From Hyphomicrobiales bacterium (GTDB taxonomy: Bacteria; Pseudomonadota; Alphaproteobacteria; Rhizobiales; Rhodobiaceae), in the NCBI GenBank assembly GCA_002869065.1, contig PKTR01000005.1:124001-188000 (forward strand): a DNA stretch of 64,000 bases, given 5' to 3'. Under the pieces are notes generated by a model. The model saw only the letters and a list, made by a program, of their open reading frames with translations. It had not been told where the DNA came from and ran no database searches. Shown piece by piece: positions 51,567 through 60,160 of the stretch; position 1 is the stretch's first letter, and every line of letters starts with the position of its first letter. The position numbers and the translations under genes were made by a program.

Positions 51567-52793
51567 ATGCCAGAGACGCTCCGGAGCGGCGCTTGGCTGA
51601 CCAGAGCGCGCCGTACCACCTACGCCTGGATCTTTCTGGCCCTGTCCGCCGTCGCGCTCGTCGCACTGGTCGCGACATCGGACGGACTTGTGGCGCGGGA
51701 CGGCAAACCGCTCGGCACAGACTTCTCGAACGTCTATGCCGCCGGTCGCCTCGTTCTGAAGGGCGAAGCCCCCGCCGCCTATGACTGGGACATCCAGCAC
51801 GCCGAGGAGAAGGCCGTCTTCGGCCGCGAGGACATCCCGTTCTACGGCTGGCACTACCCGCCGTTCTTCCTCGCGCTCGCAGCCCTTCTCGCAACCATGC
51901 CGTATCTGCTCGCCCTGTTCGTCTGGCAGGCAACGACATTCGCGCTCTATCTGCGGTTGGCGGCACGGATCGTACCCGGGCGAGAGACCCTGCTGCTGGC
52001 CGCGGCCTTCCCGGCGGTCTTCGTCAATTTCGGCCACGGCCACAACGGCTTCCTCACCACCGCACTGCTTGCCGGCGCCCTGCTCGTTCTCGATCGCCGG
52101 CCCATCCTCGCCGGCCTGTTGATCGGCCTGCTTGCCTACAAGCCGCAATTCGGCCTGCTGATCCCGCTGGTTCTCGTTGCAACCGGCCGCTGGCAGACCT
52201 TCTTCGCGGCCGCCACGACGGTGCTCGCCATGGCCGCTATCGCCACCGCCGCTTTCGGCATCGACGTCTGGCCGGCCTTCATCGCCAGCCTGGAGCCGAC
52301 CCGCACCATCGTGCTCGAAGCCGGCTCGACGGGCTGGGAGAAGATCCAGAGCATCTTTGCAGCCGTTCGCATGTGGGGCGGCACAGTCCCCGCAGCCCAT
52401 GCCGCGCAAGGGGTCGTCACGCTCCTGGTCGCAGCCGCGCTCGTCTGGCAATGGCGTCGGCCGGTCGCCTTCGAACTGAAAGCCGCCGCGCTCTGCCTCG
52501 CCAGCCTGCTGGCAACCCCCTATACGCTCGACTACGACATGGTTCTGGTCGGCGGCGCGCTTGCTTTCCTCGCCCGTCATGGCCTGCGCACCGGCTTCGG
52601 TCCCTACGAGATCAGCCTTGCCGCGATTGCCTGGACGGCACCGCTGATCGCCCGCCAGGTCGCCACCTACACCGCCATTCCGATCGGCGCGCTGGCAACG
52701 CTCGCCTTGTTCACCCTCATCCTGCTGCGCACGCAACGCGATGCGCGCGCCACACAGAATCCGTCACCGGAGATCCGCCATGCTCTCGCCTGA
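51567..52793 (+). CDS. Glycosyltransferase family 87 (DUF2029) membrane protein
   Basis: This 408-residue protein has about nine to ten membrane helices. The GT87 signature is visible: LGTDFSNVYAAGRLVLKGEAPAAYD in the first periplasmic loop (with catalytic Asp candidates) and YGWHYPPFFL following. Members transfer sugars from polyprenyl-phosphate donors on the periplasmic side. ATG at 51567 has GGGGA six bases upstream; TTG at 51561 is an alternative. Its end overlaps the next gene by 14 bases. Confidence 0.88.
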   Translation: MPETLRSGAWLTRARRTTYAWIFLALSAVALVALVATSDGLVARDGKPLGTDFSNVYAAGRLVLKGEAPAAYDWDIQHAEEKAVFGREDIPFYGWHYPPFFLALAALLATMPYLLALFVWQATTFALYLRLAARIVPGRETLLLAAAFPAVFVNFGHGHNGFLTTALLAGALLVLDRRPILAGLLIGLLAYKPQFGLLIPLVLVATGRWQTFFAAATTVLAMAAIATAAFGIDVWPAFIASLEPTRTIVLEAGSTGWEKIQSIFAAVRMWGGTVPAAHAAQGVVTLLVAAALVWQWRRPVAFELKAAALCLASLLATPYTLDYDMVLVGGALAFLARHGLRTGFGPYEISLAAIAWTAPLIARQVATYTAIPIGALATLALFTLILLRTQRDARATQNPSPEIRHALA

Positions 52794-53841
52794 CGCCCTG
52801 CCGCGCACCGGGCGGCACGCCGATCCGCGTGAAACCCACACCGTCTCGCACATCGATGCAAACGCCGAACCGCGCGCCAACGCGATTGCCGTTCTGCTGC
52901 CCTGCTACAATGAGGAAGCGACCATTGCCGGGGTCGTGAACGGCTTTCGCGCCGCGCTGCCGAGCGCCGAGATCTACGTCTACGACAACAACTCGACCGA
53001 CCAGACCTCGGAGGAAGCCGCCCGCGCCGGCGCCATCGTGCGTCGCGAGATGCATCAGGGCAAAGGCAACGTGGTGCGCCGCATGTTCGCCGACATCGAC
53101 GCCGACATCTTCGTGCTCGCCGACGGCGACGGCACCTATGAGCCGGCAGCCGCCGCGCAGCTGATCAATCGGATGGTGCAGGACAATCTCGACATGGTCG
53201 TCGGAACCCGGGTCGGCGGCGGCCCCGAGGCCTACCGGCGCGGTCACCGCTTCGGCAACCGCATGTTCAATCACATCGTCGGCTATCTGTTCGGCCGCAA
53301 TTTCTCCGACATCCTGTCCGGCTACCGGGTGTTCTCGCGCCGCTTCGCGAAGTCCTTCCCGGCCGCCTCGAACGGCTTCGAGATCGAAACGGAGCTGAGC
53401 GTCCACGCCATCGACATCAAGCTGGCGACGGCGGAAATCCCGCTGCCCTATGGCGAGCGCCCGAGCCATTCGCCGAGCAAGCTGCGCACCTATCACGACG
53501 GCATGCGCATTCTGTGGACCATCATGAAGATGTACCGCGCGCTGCGCCCGTTCCGCTTCTACGGCATCGGCGCGATCGTGCTCGCCATGATCTCGGTGTT
53601 CCTCGCCTTGCCGGTCTTCGACACCTATCTCGAAACCGGCCTGGTGCCGCGCCTGCCCACCGCCGTGCTGGCCGCCAGCATCATGCAGCTCGCCTTCCTC
53701 AGCTTCATGTGCGGTATCATCATCGAATCGGTCAGCAACACCCGACGGGAACTGAAACGCATGCGCTACCTCGATCTGCCCTCGCTTGCAGCGAGCCGCC
53801 GCCGGTCCGAACGGGCAGGTGTCGTCGAGCCGCTGAAATGA
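52780..53841 (+). CDS. Family 2 glycosyltransferase, polyprenyl-phosphate sugar synthase type
   Basis: This 353-residue protein has a GT-A domain (about 35-260): IAVLLPCYNEEATIAGVV, YDNNSTDQTSEEA and the DGDGTY variant of the metal-binding DxD. DILSGYRVFSRRF is typical of dolichol/undecaprenyl-phosphate glycosyltransferases. Two C-terminal membrane helices follow (about 270-325). It should make a lipid-linked sugar at the inner face for the GT87 partner. Its TGA overlaps the ATG of the GtrA gene (ATGA). Confidence 0.92.
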   Translation: MLSPDALPRTGRHADPRETHTVSHIDANAEPRANAIAVLLPCYNEEATIAGVVNGFRAALPSAEIYVYDNNSTDQTSEEAARAGAIVRREMHQGKGNVVRRMFADIDADIFVLADGDGTYEPAAAAQLINRMVQDNLDMVVGTRVGGGPEAYRRGHRFGNRMFNHIVGYLFGRNFSDILSGYRVFSRRFAKSFPAASNGFEIETELSVHAIDIKLATAEIPLPYGERPSHSPSKLRTYHDGMRILWTIMKMYRALRPFRFYGIGAIVLAMISVFLALPVFDTYLETGLVPRLPTAVLAASIMQLAFLSFMCGIIIESVSNTRRELKRMRYLDLPSLAASRRRSERAGVVEPLK

Positions 53842-54248
53842 GCGGCAGCCGCCCGCTCTCAGCTCTGTTTCCGCGCTTTCTGCTGGTCGGCGCCTTCGGC
53901 TTCATCGTCGATGCGGGTGTGCTGCTTGGCTTGACCGAATGGGCCGGCATGGGCGCCTACAGCGCGCGCGTCATCTCGGTCGTGGTCGCCGTCAGCGCGA
54001 CATGGGGCCTGCACCGCGTCTTCACCTTCCGCTCCCGCGACCCGAAACGGCTTGGCGAATGGAGCCGCTTCGCCGGTGTTAACGGCGTCGGCGCGGCGGT
54101 CAATTACGCGCTCTACGCGATCGCGCTGGCCATCGTGCCCGCGCTACCGCCCCTTGCCGCGCTGGCGATTGCCTCGGCAGGCGCGCTCGCCGTCAATTTC
54201 CTCGGCTCGGCACTGTTTGCCTTCCGAACCGCCTTCCGCGCCCACTGA
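53838..54248 (+). CDS. GtrA-family membrane protein (lipid-linked sugar flippase candidate)
   Basis: This 136-residue protein has four membrane helices matching GtrA: FPRFLLVGAFGFIVDAGVLL, then SVVVAVSATWGLHRVFTFRS. GtrA proteins are thought to flip undecaprenyl-phosphate sugars. The start overlaps the upstream stop (ATGA), so the GT87-GT2-GtrA set is one coupled unit: make, flip and transfer a sugar onto an envelope target. Confidence 0.9.
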   Translation: MSGSRPLSALFPRFLLVGAFGFIVDAGVLLGLTEWAGMGAYSARVISVVVAVSATWGLHRVFTFRSRDPKRLGEWSRFAGVNGVGAAVNYALYAIALAIVPALPPLAALAIASAGALAVNFLGSALFAFRTAFRAH

Positions 54249-54269
54249 CCAATCCTTATTGGCCGACCT

Positions 54270-54590
54270 CTATTGCCCGGGCCTCAGCGTATCGAAATAG
54301 GCCACCAGCGCGTTTATGTCGCTCGGCGACAGGATGAATTGCTGCATCGGCCAATGGGTCTTCTGCAGCGATTGCCGGATTCTGGCCTCGGTGTAGGTTT
54401 CCCGATCCCAGCCGATCGACGTGAAGGTCGGCGCGCCGACATCGGCAGGCTTGGTGTCGAGCCCCGGCACTTCGTGGCAATCCGCGCAACGCTCGACGAT
54501 CAATCCCTTGACCGCGTTGGCGTCCGCCGCGGCAGCGCCGGAAATCCCGAAAAGAACAAGGCCCAGAACGGCAAGACTGGTGCGAAGCAT
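54270..54590 (-). CDS. Small exported cytochrome c
   Basis: This 106-residue protein has a signal peptide (about 1-22, ending SGAAAA) and one haem site CADCH (residues 35-39). A distal methionine candidate lies in HWPMQQFIL, and the C-terminal helix LSPSDINALVAYFDTL fits class I cytochromes. The start at 54590 supplies the signal. It ends 21 bases from the convergent GtrA gene and is monocistronic. Electron partner unknown. Confidence 0.88.
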   Translation of the reverse strand: MLRTSLAVLGLVLFGISGAAAADANAVKGLIVERCADCHEVPGLDTKPADVGAPTFTSIGWDRETYTEARIRQSLQKTHWPMQQFILSPSDINALVAYFDTLRPGQ

Positions 54591-54755
54591 GATGCGGCTC
54601 CCGTGTCTCTCACAAATGCGCGACATACCCGAATATGTGGGGGCGCGGCCGGCGGTTTGAAACCCGCTGGCAACAATTGACCATCGCATTGCCGCAGCGC
54701 TGTGTCGACCGCCAAGCCGATGGCATCGCGGCGCGCGATCCACTATCGTTCAACC

Positions 54756-55259
54756 ATGACGAAGGGCACATCCGCCGACACACCGACGAGCACCCCGGAG
54801 CGCGACGAACACCCGCGCCCGCTTCGCGTGTTCCGCGCCCATTGGAGCCTGTTCCTGCCGGCGCTCGTCATCGGCGTACTCTATCTCGGGGGCTGGGGCG
54901 TGACCTGGATTTCCGGCGGCGGCAGCGGCTCCATCGCACGCCTGCTCTTGCTGGTCGGCACGGTCGCGCCGCCACTCTTGATCGCCTATGCCTTCTTCCG
55001 CTGGCGGTCGATCCACATCGCGTTGTACGATGACCACGTGCTGGCGCGGCGCAGCCCGGCCGGCCATCCAACGCACATTCCGGCAACCATCATCCATTCG
55101 GTACGTTTGCGGCGCGGCCTTGCCGGCCACCTTTTCGATGTCGCCACGCTGGTGATCCGGCGCACCGACGGGCGCCGCATGGTGATCCCCGACGTCGCCG
55201 GTCCTGACACCGTGAAGGCCGCGCTCGAAGGGCTCAGGGATTCGCCACGGTCGCCGTAA
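54756..55259 (+). CDS. Membrane protein with PH-like domain
   Basis: This 167-residue protein has two central membrane helices (about 32-50 and 62-80) and a C-terminal domain starting IHIALYDDHVLARRSP with the strand pattern of bacterial PH (YdbS/bPH2) domains. The N-terminal 25 residues are polar. ATG at 54756 is chosen because the sequence before it is not membrane-compatible. Its last 26 bases overlap the convergent sortase gene. Function unknown. Confidence 0.7.
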   Translation: MTKGTSADTPTSTPERDEHPRPLRVFRAHWSLFLPALVIGVLYLGGWGVTWISGGGSGSIARLLLLVGTVAPPLLIAYAFFRWRSIHIALYDDHVLARRSPAGHPTHIPATIIHSVRLRRGLAGHLFDVATLVIRRTDGRRMVIPDVAGPDTVKAALEGLRDSPRSP

Positions 55260-55875
55260 CGGTCGGGTCGAGTTCGGCATCGACCACGAGGCGTTCATCG
55301 CCCGGACCGAGCGCGCCGATCGGCCAGCAGGTCGACAGCGCAAGGTGCGAACCCTCGGCCGCCGCATCGATCCCCGACGCATTCCACTTCACCACCCGTG
55401 AGCCGGTCACCCGGTAGCGAAAGCGGTGCCCGTCGCCACGCTCGACCTCGATCACATCATCGGGCCGGACATCGGCGAGAAACGCGAAATGGGTGTCCCG
55501 GTGGGCGGCGAAGACCGCCGTACCGTCCTCGCCCACTTCTGCCGTGTTGAGCAGATGGCCGGGCCCGAAGGCCAGCGCCTCGCCGTTGCCGCCCGAAAGC
55601 ACGATCGCCGAACGTTTCAACCTCGGCACCGTCAGCCGCGCCACCGGCCAGGTATCGGCCCAGGGCCACGCCCGCACCGGCATCCCGTCCCGCTTCGAGC
55701 GCTCGAACGCGTCGTCGAGCAGAACCTGCGCCAGCGCGGCTTTCGCCTTGATAAAGACGCCTTCGCCGATCAGCACCAGACCGGCCAATGCCGAGGCTGC
55801 GACTATGCCGGCCATCACCCACCCGAACGGCGACAGCGCCCGTAGGCGCTGCCCGATATGTGTATTCGCGCGCAT
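55234..55875 (-). CDS. Class GN sortase
   Basis: This 213-residue transpeptidase of the Gram-negative sortase class has an N-terminal anchor helix (about 18-45). The catalytic histidine lies in VFAAHRDTHFAFL and the catalytic cysteine in LALSTCWPIG. The arginine partner is likely in the DERLVVDAEL stretch. It should cleave the LPxTx-like signal of the adjacent VIT/vWA protein at the inner membrane. The ATG at 55875 overlaps the target stop (TGATG), so the two are coupled. GTG at 55878 is an alternative. Confidence 0.93.
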   Translation of the reverse strand: MRANTHIGQRLRALSPFGWVMAGIVAASALAGLVLIGEGVFIKAKAALAQVLLDDAFERSKRDGMPVRAWPWADTWPVARLTVPRLKRSAIVLSGGNGEALAFGPGHLLNTAEVGEDGTAVFAAHRDTHFAFLADVRPDDVIEVERGDGHRFRYRVTGSRVVKWNASGIDAAAEGSHLALSTCWPIGALGPGDERLVVDAELDPTVTATVANP

Positions 55876-58394
55876 CACCAGTCCCGCCGCCGAACATTCG
55901 GCGCTCCTGCCTCAATACTGGCGGCAAGCCGGTGCCACATCATGCCGACCACGGTCGCCATCGCCGCGAACAGCAGCATGACCAGACCGATGATGATCTT
56001 GCGGTCGGCCGGGGTCGCGGTCTGCGGCAACAGAACGGCGCGCTTGGAAACCGAGCCGAGCGACATGACGCCAGCACCCGTCGGTGCGGCCATGTTGGGC
56101 GCGCCACGCGCCATCGCAAGCTTGGCATAGGCCGCCTGTTCTGCAGCCGGCGCTTCCGCATCGCGCTGCGGCGTCGGCTGGCCGACCGGATTCGGCTGAC
56201 GAGGCCCCGTATCGGTCGGTGTGCCGGCGGGAGCATCCGGGCCGCCGAACACCTTGTCGTAAACCCAGCCATGCGGCAGGTTGAGCGGCACCTCGGCACT
56301 CGAAATCTGCTCGCCGGCCGGCCGGCTAGGCGTCACGTCGACGGCAACGAGGCTCGTCTTGCGGCTGACCAGATGATGGGTCATCGCCACCCGCTCGATA
56401 CCCGTATCGATGGTTGCCGGCTGCCGCGTAGCCGCCCGCTCGATCTCGAGATCGGCAATCTTGCGCCGCGCCCACAATTTGCCGATGCCCGACCCTTCGG
56501 CGGCCTTGGCGAGCGGCAGATCGAGCCGCCACGGCTGGCCGCGATAGGTGCCGCTCAGCGCCAGCGTACCGCGCAACGTCTCGGTCTGCGCCGTCAGCAC
56601 GATCGGTTCGCCCAGATAGAGATCCGGCAGGGCGTCCGGGGTGATGTCATCGAGCGTGCCGCCGCGCACCTCCGCCTGCAAATCGGTGATGACCGGGTTA
56701 CGCAGCTTGGCGAACAGCTCGTTCATGCGGAACAGGACTTCGGACACCGAGTCGATATGGGTGAAGGTGCCACGGCCGATTTCTGCCGCCCGGTTCATGA
56801 AGAAGGTGTTCGGCGCCGAGCCGATGCCGACCGTGAACACCCGCGAGCGGCCACGCAGCCGGTTGATCGCCTCGAACAGCTGCGTCTCGTTGCCGATCGC
56901 GCCATCGGTCAGGAAGACAACCTGACGGACCGTGCTGCTGTCGCCGGCATTGTCGTCGACGAATGCCGCCTGCAGCGCCGACAGCATCTCCGTGCCGCCA
57001 TTGGCATCGAGTTTTTCGACGAAGCGCATCGCTGTGTCGAGATGCGCCTTGTCGGCCGGCATCGCGGCCGGGAAGAGCTGCTCATAGTCGTTAGAGAAGC
57101 GAATGATGTTGAAGCGGTCGCCGGGGCGCAGCTGATCGAGCGCGAAACCAAGACTCGCCCGCGCCTGCGCCATCGACAGGCCGGCCATCGAGCCCGACGT
57201 GTCGACCACGAAGATCATCTCGCGCGGCGGGATCGCCATGCGGTTTTCCGGAACCTGCGGCGGCATGACGAAGGCAAGCAGATAGTCCTTGCCGTCGACG
57301 CGCTCGCGGAACAGGCCGGCAGTGGGCGCCATGTCGGCCTTCGCCGACCAGCTCAGCTCGAAATCCCGGTCCGCCGGTACCGTCTCGTCGGCCAGTGTGA
57401 CACGGATATGGTCGTCGCCGAGCGTTTCGCGCGACAGCGTATGGGTCGCGCTCTTGACCTCGCCGAGTGCAAAGCCCGCCTTGATGTCGACGCTCAGCGT
57501 CACCGGATTGGTCTTCGGATTGTCCGCCGGATCGAGCACCGGCGGGTCGATTCGATCACGATCGGGCACCGGATCGGTGCCGCTTGCCCAACCGCCATCA
57601 TTGTCGAATTTCACCGTGTGAACGACCGGCTTCGGGCTGTAGCGCGGTGCCACGACCAGCGGCACGCGCAGCGAGAAGACGCCCTGCGAACGGCGCACCG
57701 TCTCCTGATATTCGATCTGCACGACGATGGTTTCGCCGGGGCCGATATTGGCGACCGAATTGGTGAAGAGGTTGGCCCGCTCCTGCTCCAGCAGGCTCGC
57801 CTTGCGGCCTTCCTGCTTGGCCTTCTCATAAATCGCCCGCGCCTCGCCGCGCGGCTTGATCTCACCTTCGATGAAGCGGTCGCCGATCCGCATCTTCAGC
57901 GTGTCGACGGCAGACGTCTCCGGCAGCGGAAAGACGTAGAGCCCTTCCACCCAGCCGCCGGTCGGATTGGTGAAACGCTGCGTGACGACGGTGCGCGCAA
58001 TCGGCCCGGAGATCGACACGGCGACATCGGTCGCGACCAGCGGGGCAACGACATAGCGCCCGTCTTCCTGCGCCGGCAGAAGCAACGCACCGCCCTTCAT
58101 GTCGCCCGGCTTGACGAGCGCAAGCCGAGGCGCGGTGTCTGATGTACCGCTCGCCACATCGCCGGCGGCGAATGCCGGCGCGACCACAGACGTTCCGCCG
58201 AGCACGACGGCAAGCGCCAGCATGGCCGCGCGCATCAACGCTCCACGGCGCTGAAGGCCGCGCATCCAACGCGGACCCGCCACGCGTCCTTCCACGGCTC
58301 GTCCCGGCGAACCGTCCTGAATACGGTCCTGCGAATTCCTGAAATCCCCGGCCCATCGTGCCCCGACCGAAATCCTGTCGTGCGCCCTCTGCAT
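55875..58394 (-). CDS. Marine proteobacterial sortase target protein (VIT and vWA domains)
   Basis: The protein is about 839 residues. An extended signal region ends around APAFAAG. A VIT domain follows (VAVSISGPIARTVVTQRFTN). The vWA domain has an intact metal site (FVVDTSGSMAGLS). A Pro/Gln-rich region leads to LPQTA, 51 residues from the end, followed by a membrane helix and an Arg-rich tail. This is the single dedicated substrate of the class GN sortase next to it. Its role is unknown. A surface or periplasmic adhesion or complex-assembly function is inference. Starts at 58394 or 58418 are both possible. Confidence 0.92.
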   Translation of the reverse strand: MQRAHDRISVGARWAGDFRNSQDRIQDGSPGRAVEGRVAGPRWMRGLQRRGALMRAAMLALAVVLGGTSVVAPAFAAGDVASGTSDTAPRLALVKPGDMKGGALLLPAQEDGRYVVAPLVATDVAVSISGPIARTVVTQRFTNPTGGWVEGLYVFPLPETSAVDTLKMRIGDRFIEGEIKPRGEARAIYEKAKQEGRKASLLEQERANLFTNSVANIGPGETIVVQIEYQETVRRSQGVFSLRVPLVVAPRYSPKPVVHTVKFDNDGGWASGTDPVPDRDRIDPPVLDPADNPKTNPVTLSVDIKAGFALGEVKSATHTLSRETLGDDHIRVTLADETVPADRDFELSWSAKADMAPTAGLFRERVDGKDYLLAFVMPPQVPENRMAIPPREMIFVVDTSGSMAGLSMAQARASLGFALDQLRPGDRFNIIRFSNDYEQLFPAAMPADKAHLDTAMRFVEKLDANGGTEMLSALQAAFVDDNAGDSSTVRQVVFLTDGAIGNETQLFEAINRLRGRSRVFTVGIGSAPNTFFMNRAAEIGRGTFTHIDSVSEVLFRMNELFAKLRNPVITDLQAEVRGGTLDDITPDALPDLYLGEPIVLTAQTETLRGTLALSGTYRGQPWRLDLPLAKAAEGSGIGKLWARRKIADLEIERAATRQPATIDTGIERVAMTHHLVSRKTSLVAVDVTPSRPAGEQISSAEVPLNLPHGWVYDKVFGGPDAPAGTPTDTGPRQPNPVGQPTPQRDAEAPAAEQAAYAKLAMARGAPNMAAPTGAGVMSLGSVSKRAVLLPQTATPADRKIIIGLVMLLFAAMATVVGMMWHRLAASIEAGAPNVRRRDW

Positions 58395-58647
58395 GGTCGA
58401 TCCCTCTCGTCGTCTCACGTCGTCCCCGGTCCGACGACCATTGAGACATGCGAATGGGACCAGTGAGGGCCGGCAATGGGGCGCTCAGGGACATATTTCG
58501 TGGCCATAGTGTGTTCGTGGTAATCTTTGCGGCACTGCGCGCGTGCGCGGGGAGCGGGGTCGCCTTCGCCTTTACAAGGGTGCGGCTTGCTTGGTAAGAG
58601 GCGCGACCGCTTTGTATTAGAATTTGATGAAATAAGGAGCCCCGTCC

Positions 58648-58848
58648 ATGTCCATCGATCGCATGGTGATGGCCTTCGCAGGCGTCGTGATCCTCGCTTC
58701 CGTCCTGCTCGCCATCTACGTCAATGTCAACTTCCTGTGGCTGACCGCCTTCGTCGGCGCCAACCTGCTTCAGGCGTCGTTCACCGGTTTCTGCCCGCTC
58801 GCCCTGATCCTGAAGAAGATGGGTGTGCGCCCGGGCGCGGCGTTCTAA
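58648..58848 (+). CDS. DUF2892 small membrane protein (YgaP-like)
   Basis: This 66-residue protein has two hydrophobic helices: [16 protein letters not shown] and [17 protein letters not shown]. The [16 protein letters not shown] motif is diagnostic of the membrane domain of YgaP. In E. coli that domain is fused to a rhodanese; here it stands alone. AAGGAG precedes the ATG and a strong terminator follows. Confidence 0.92.
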   Translation: MSIDRMVMAFAGVVILASVLLAIYVNVNFLWLTAFVGANLLQASFTGFCPLALILKKMGVRPGAAF

Positions 58849-58866
58849 TCACGAACCGCCCCTGAA

Positions 58867-58906
58867 AAACAAAAACGCCGCGCAAATCCCGCGCGGCGTT
58901 TTTTTG
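58867..58906. terminator. Bidirectional intrinsic terminator
   Basis: ACGCCGCGC and GCGCGGCGT form a stem with a seven-base loop, with AAAAA before and TTTTTTT after. It serves both the DUF2892 gene (plus) and the DUF1501 gene (minus). Confidence 0.88.
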
Positions 58907-58923
58907 TTCCCGGCCCGAACGGG

Positions 58924-60156
58924 TCAGACCATCAACCCGTCCAGCGCCCGAACGGCGCGGCTTTCGGGGAAGATCGTCTCGGCGAGCGCCCGCTCCGACA
59001 CATCGAGATGGTCGCGCAATACGCCTTTCAGCACGCTGCGCAGATCGGTCGTCGGCATCAGGTCGCGCTCCTCGAAAAGCGCCTTTCTCGACAAGCCCGG
59101 CCAGTCGCTGACCACCCGGCCACCGCGCACAGCACCGCCGAGGACGAAGGCGAGCGTGCCCGTGCCATGATCCGTGCCCTTGTTGCCGTTCATGGCGACG
59201 GTGCGCCCGAACTCGGTCACGATGATCACCGCGGTATCGGCCCACACCGGCCGCATCTCCTGGTGCAGCGCGTCGATCATCCCGTCGAGGCCCTCGAGCA
59301 GCTGGGCCAGCCGGCCATTGGCGGGCCGTTCGGCAACGTGGGTATCCCAACCCGTCAGATCGAACGCACCGATGCGCGGACCGTTGGCGCCGGCGAGCGC
59401 CTTGCCGGCAACACTGCCGGCGACCCGGAAAGTTCTCGCCCGGGCGTTTTCGGTCATCCCGCGCGCTTTGCGCATGGTCTTCGTCACGGCCGCCTCGCCG
59501 CCCAGCATATCGTCGAGGTCGAGTCCTTCCTGCATCACGTCGGCAAGCTGCGGATCGACATGGCGGTAGATGTCGAGCAGCCGCATCTTGGTGTCCGGCG
59601 ACGCATCACTGAAGCCCGGCGGCACCCAGTTCAGCACCGGCGCCTTGCCCTTCATGATCAGCGGCACCTGCGCCCCGATCGCGAACGCCTTTTGCGGCTC
59701 GACCGCATCGCCGGGCGTGACAGCCTGCAAGGCCCGATTCATCCAGCCGCTGCCGGTCAGCTTCGGGCGGACATTGCCGCTTTCGAGAATATCCTGGGCA
59801 TCGAAATGCGACCGTGCGCGATAGGGCGTCGCCGTCGCGTGAACGATCAGCGCCTCGCCCCTGGCATACAGCTTGCCGAGTGTCGGCATCTTCGGATTGA
59901 GCGCGAACAGGGAATCGAGCGGAATGCCTTTGATACCCGCCTCGGCCAGCGTCAGCCCCGCGCGCACCCGGGCATAGTCGGGATCGCCGACGGGCTCGAC
60001 GGTCGACAGCCCGTCGAGACCACCGCGCAGCACGATGGTGAGCAGGCGGGGGTCGCGACCCGGCGCAGCGTGGGCGATGCGCGGCACCTGCGTCCAGGCG
60101 ACAAGGCTACCGACACCGGCAAGAACCTCTCGGCGATTGACGGAAAAACCGGTCAT
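58924..60156 (-). CDS. DUF1501 Tat-exported protein
   Basis: This 410-residue protein has a Tat-type signal (NRREVLAGVG near residue 7). The sulfatase-like DUF1501 fold is shown by LLTIVLRGGLDGLSTVEP, YRARSHFDAQDILES and VTEFGRTVAMNGNKGTDHGTGT. The family is almost always paired with DUF1800, as here (gap of four bases). The metal-site residues look intact. The role is unknown; an exported hydrolase is the usual guess. Confidence 0.93.
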   Translation of the reverse strand: MTGFSVNRREVLAGVGSLVAWTQVPRIAHAAPGRDPRLLTIVLRGGLDGLSTVEPVGDPDYARVRAGLTLAEAGIKGIPLDSLFALNPKMPTLGKLYARGEALIVHATATPYRARSHFDAQDILESGNVRPKLTGSGWMNRALQAVTPGDAVEPQKAFAIGAQVPLIMKGKAPVLNWVPPGFSDASPDTKMRLLDIYRHVDPQLADVMQEGLDLDDMLGGEAAVTKTMRKARGMTENARARTFRVAGSVAGKALAGANGPRIGAFDLTGWDTHVAERPANGRLAQLLEGLDGMIDALHQEMRPVWADTAVIIVTEFGRTVAMNGNKGTDHGTGTLAFVLGGAVRGGRVVSDWPGLSRKALFEERDLMPTTDLRSVLKGVLRDHLDVSERALAETIFPESRAVRALDGLMV

Positions 60157-60160
60157 CCGA

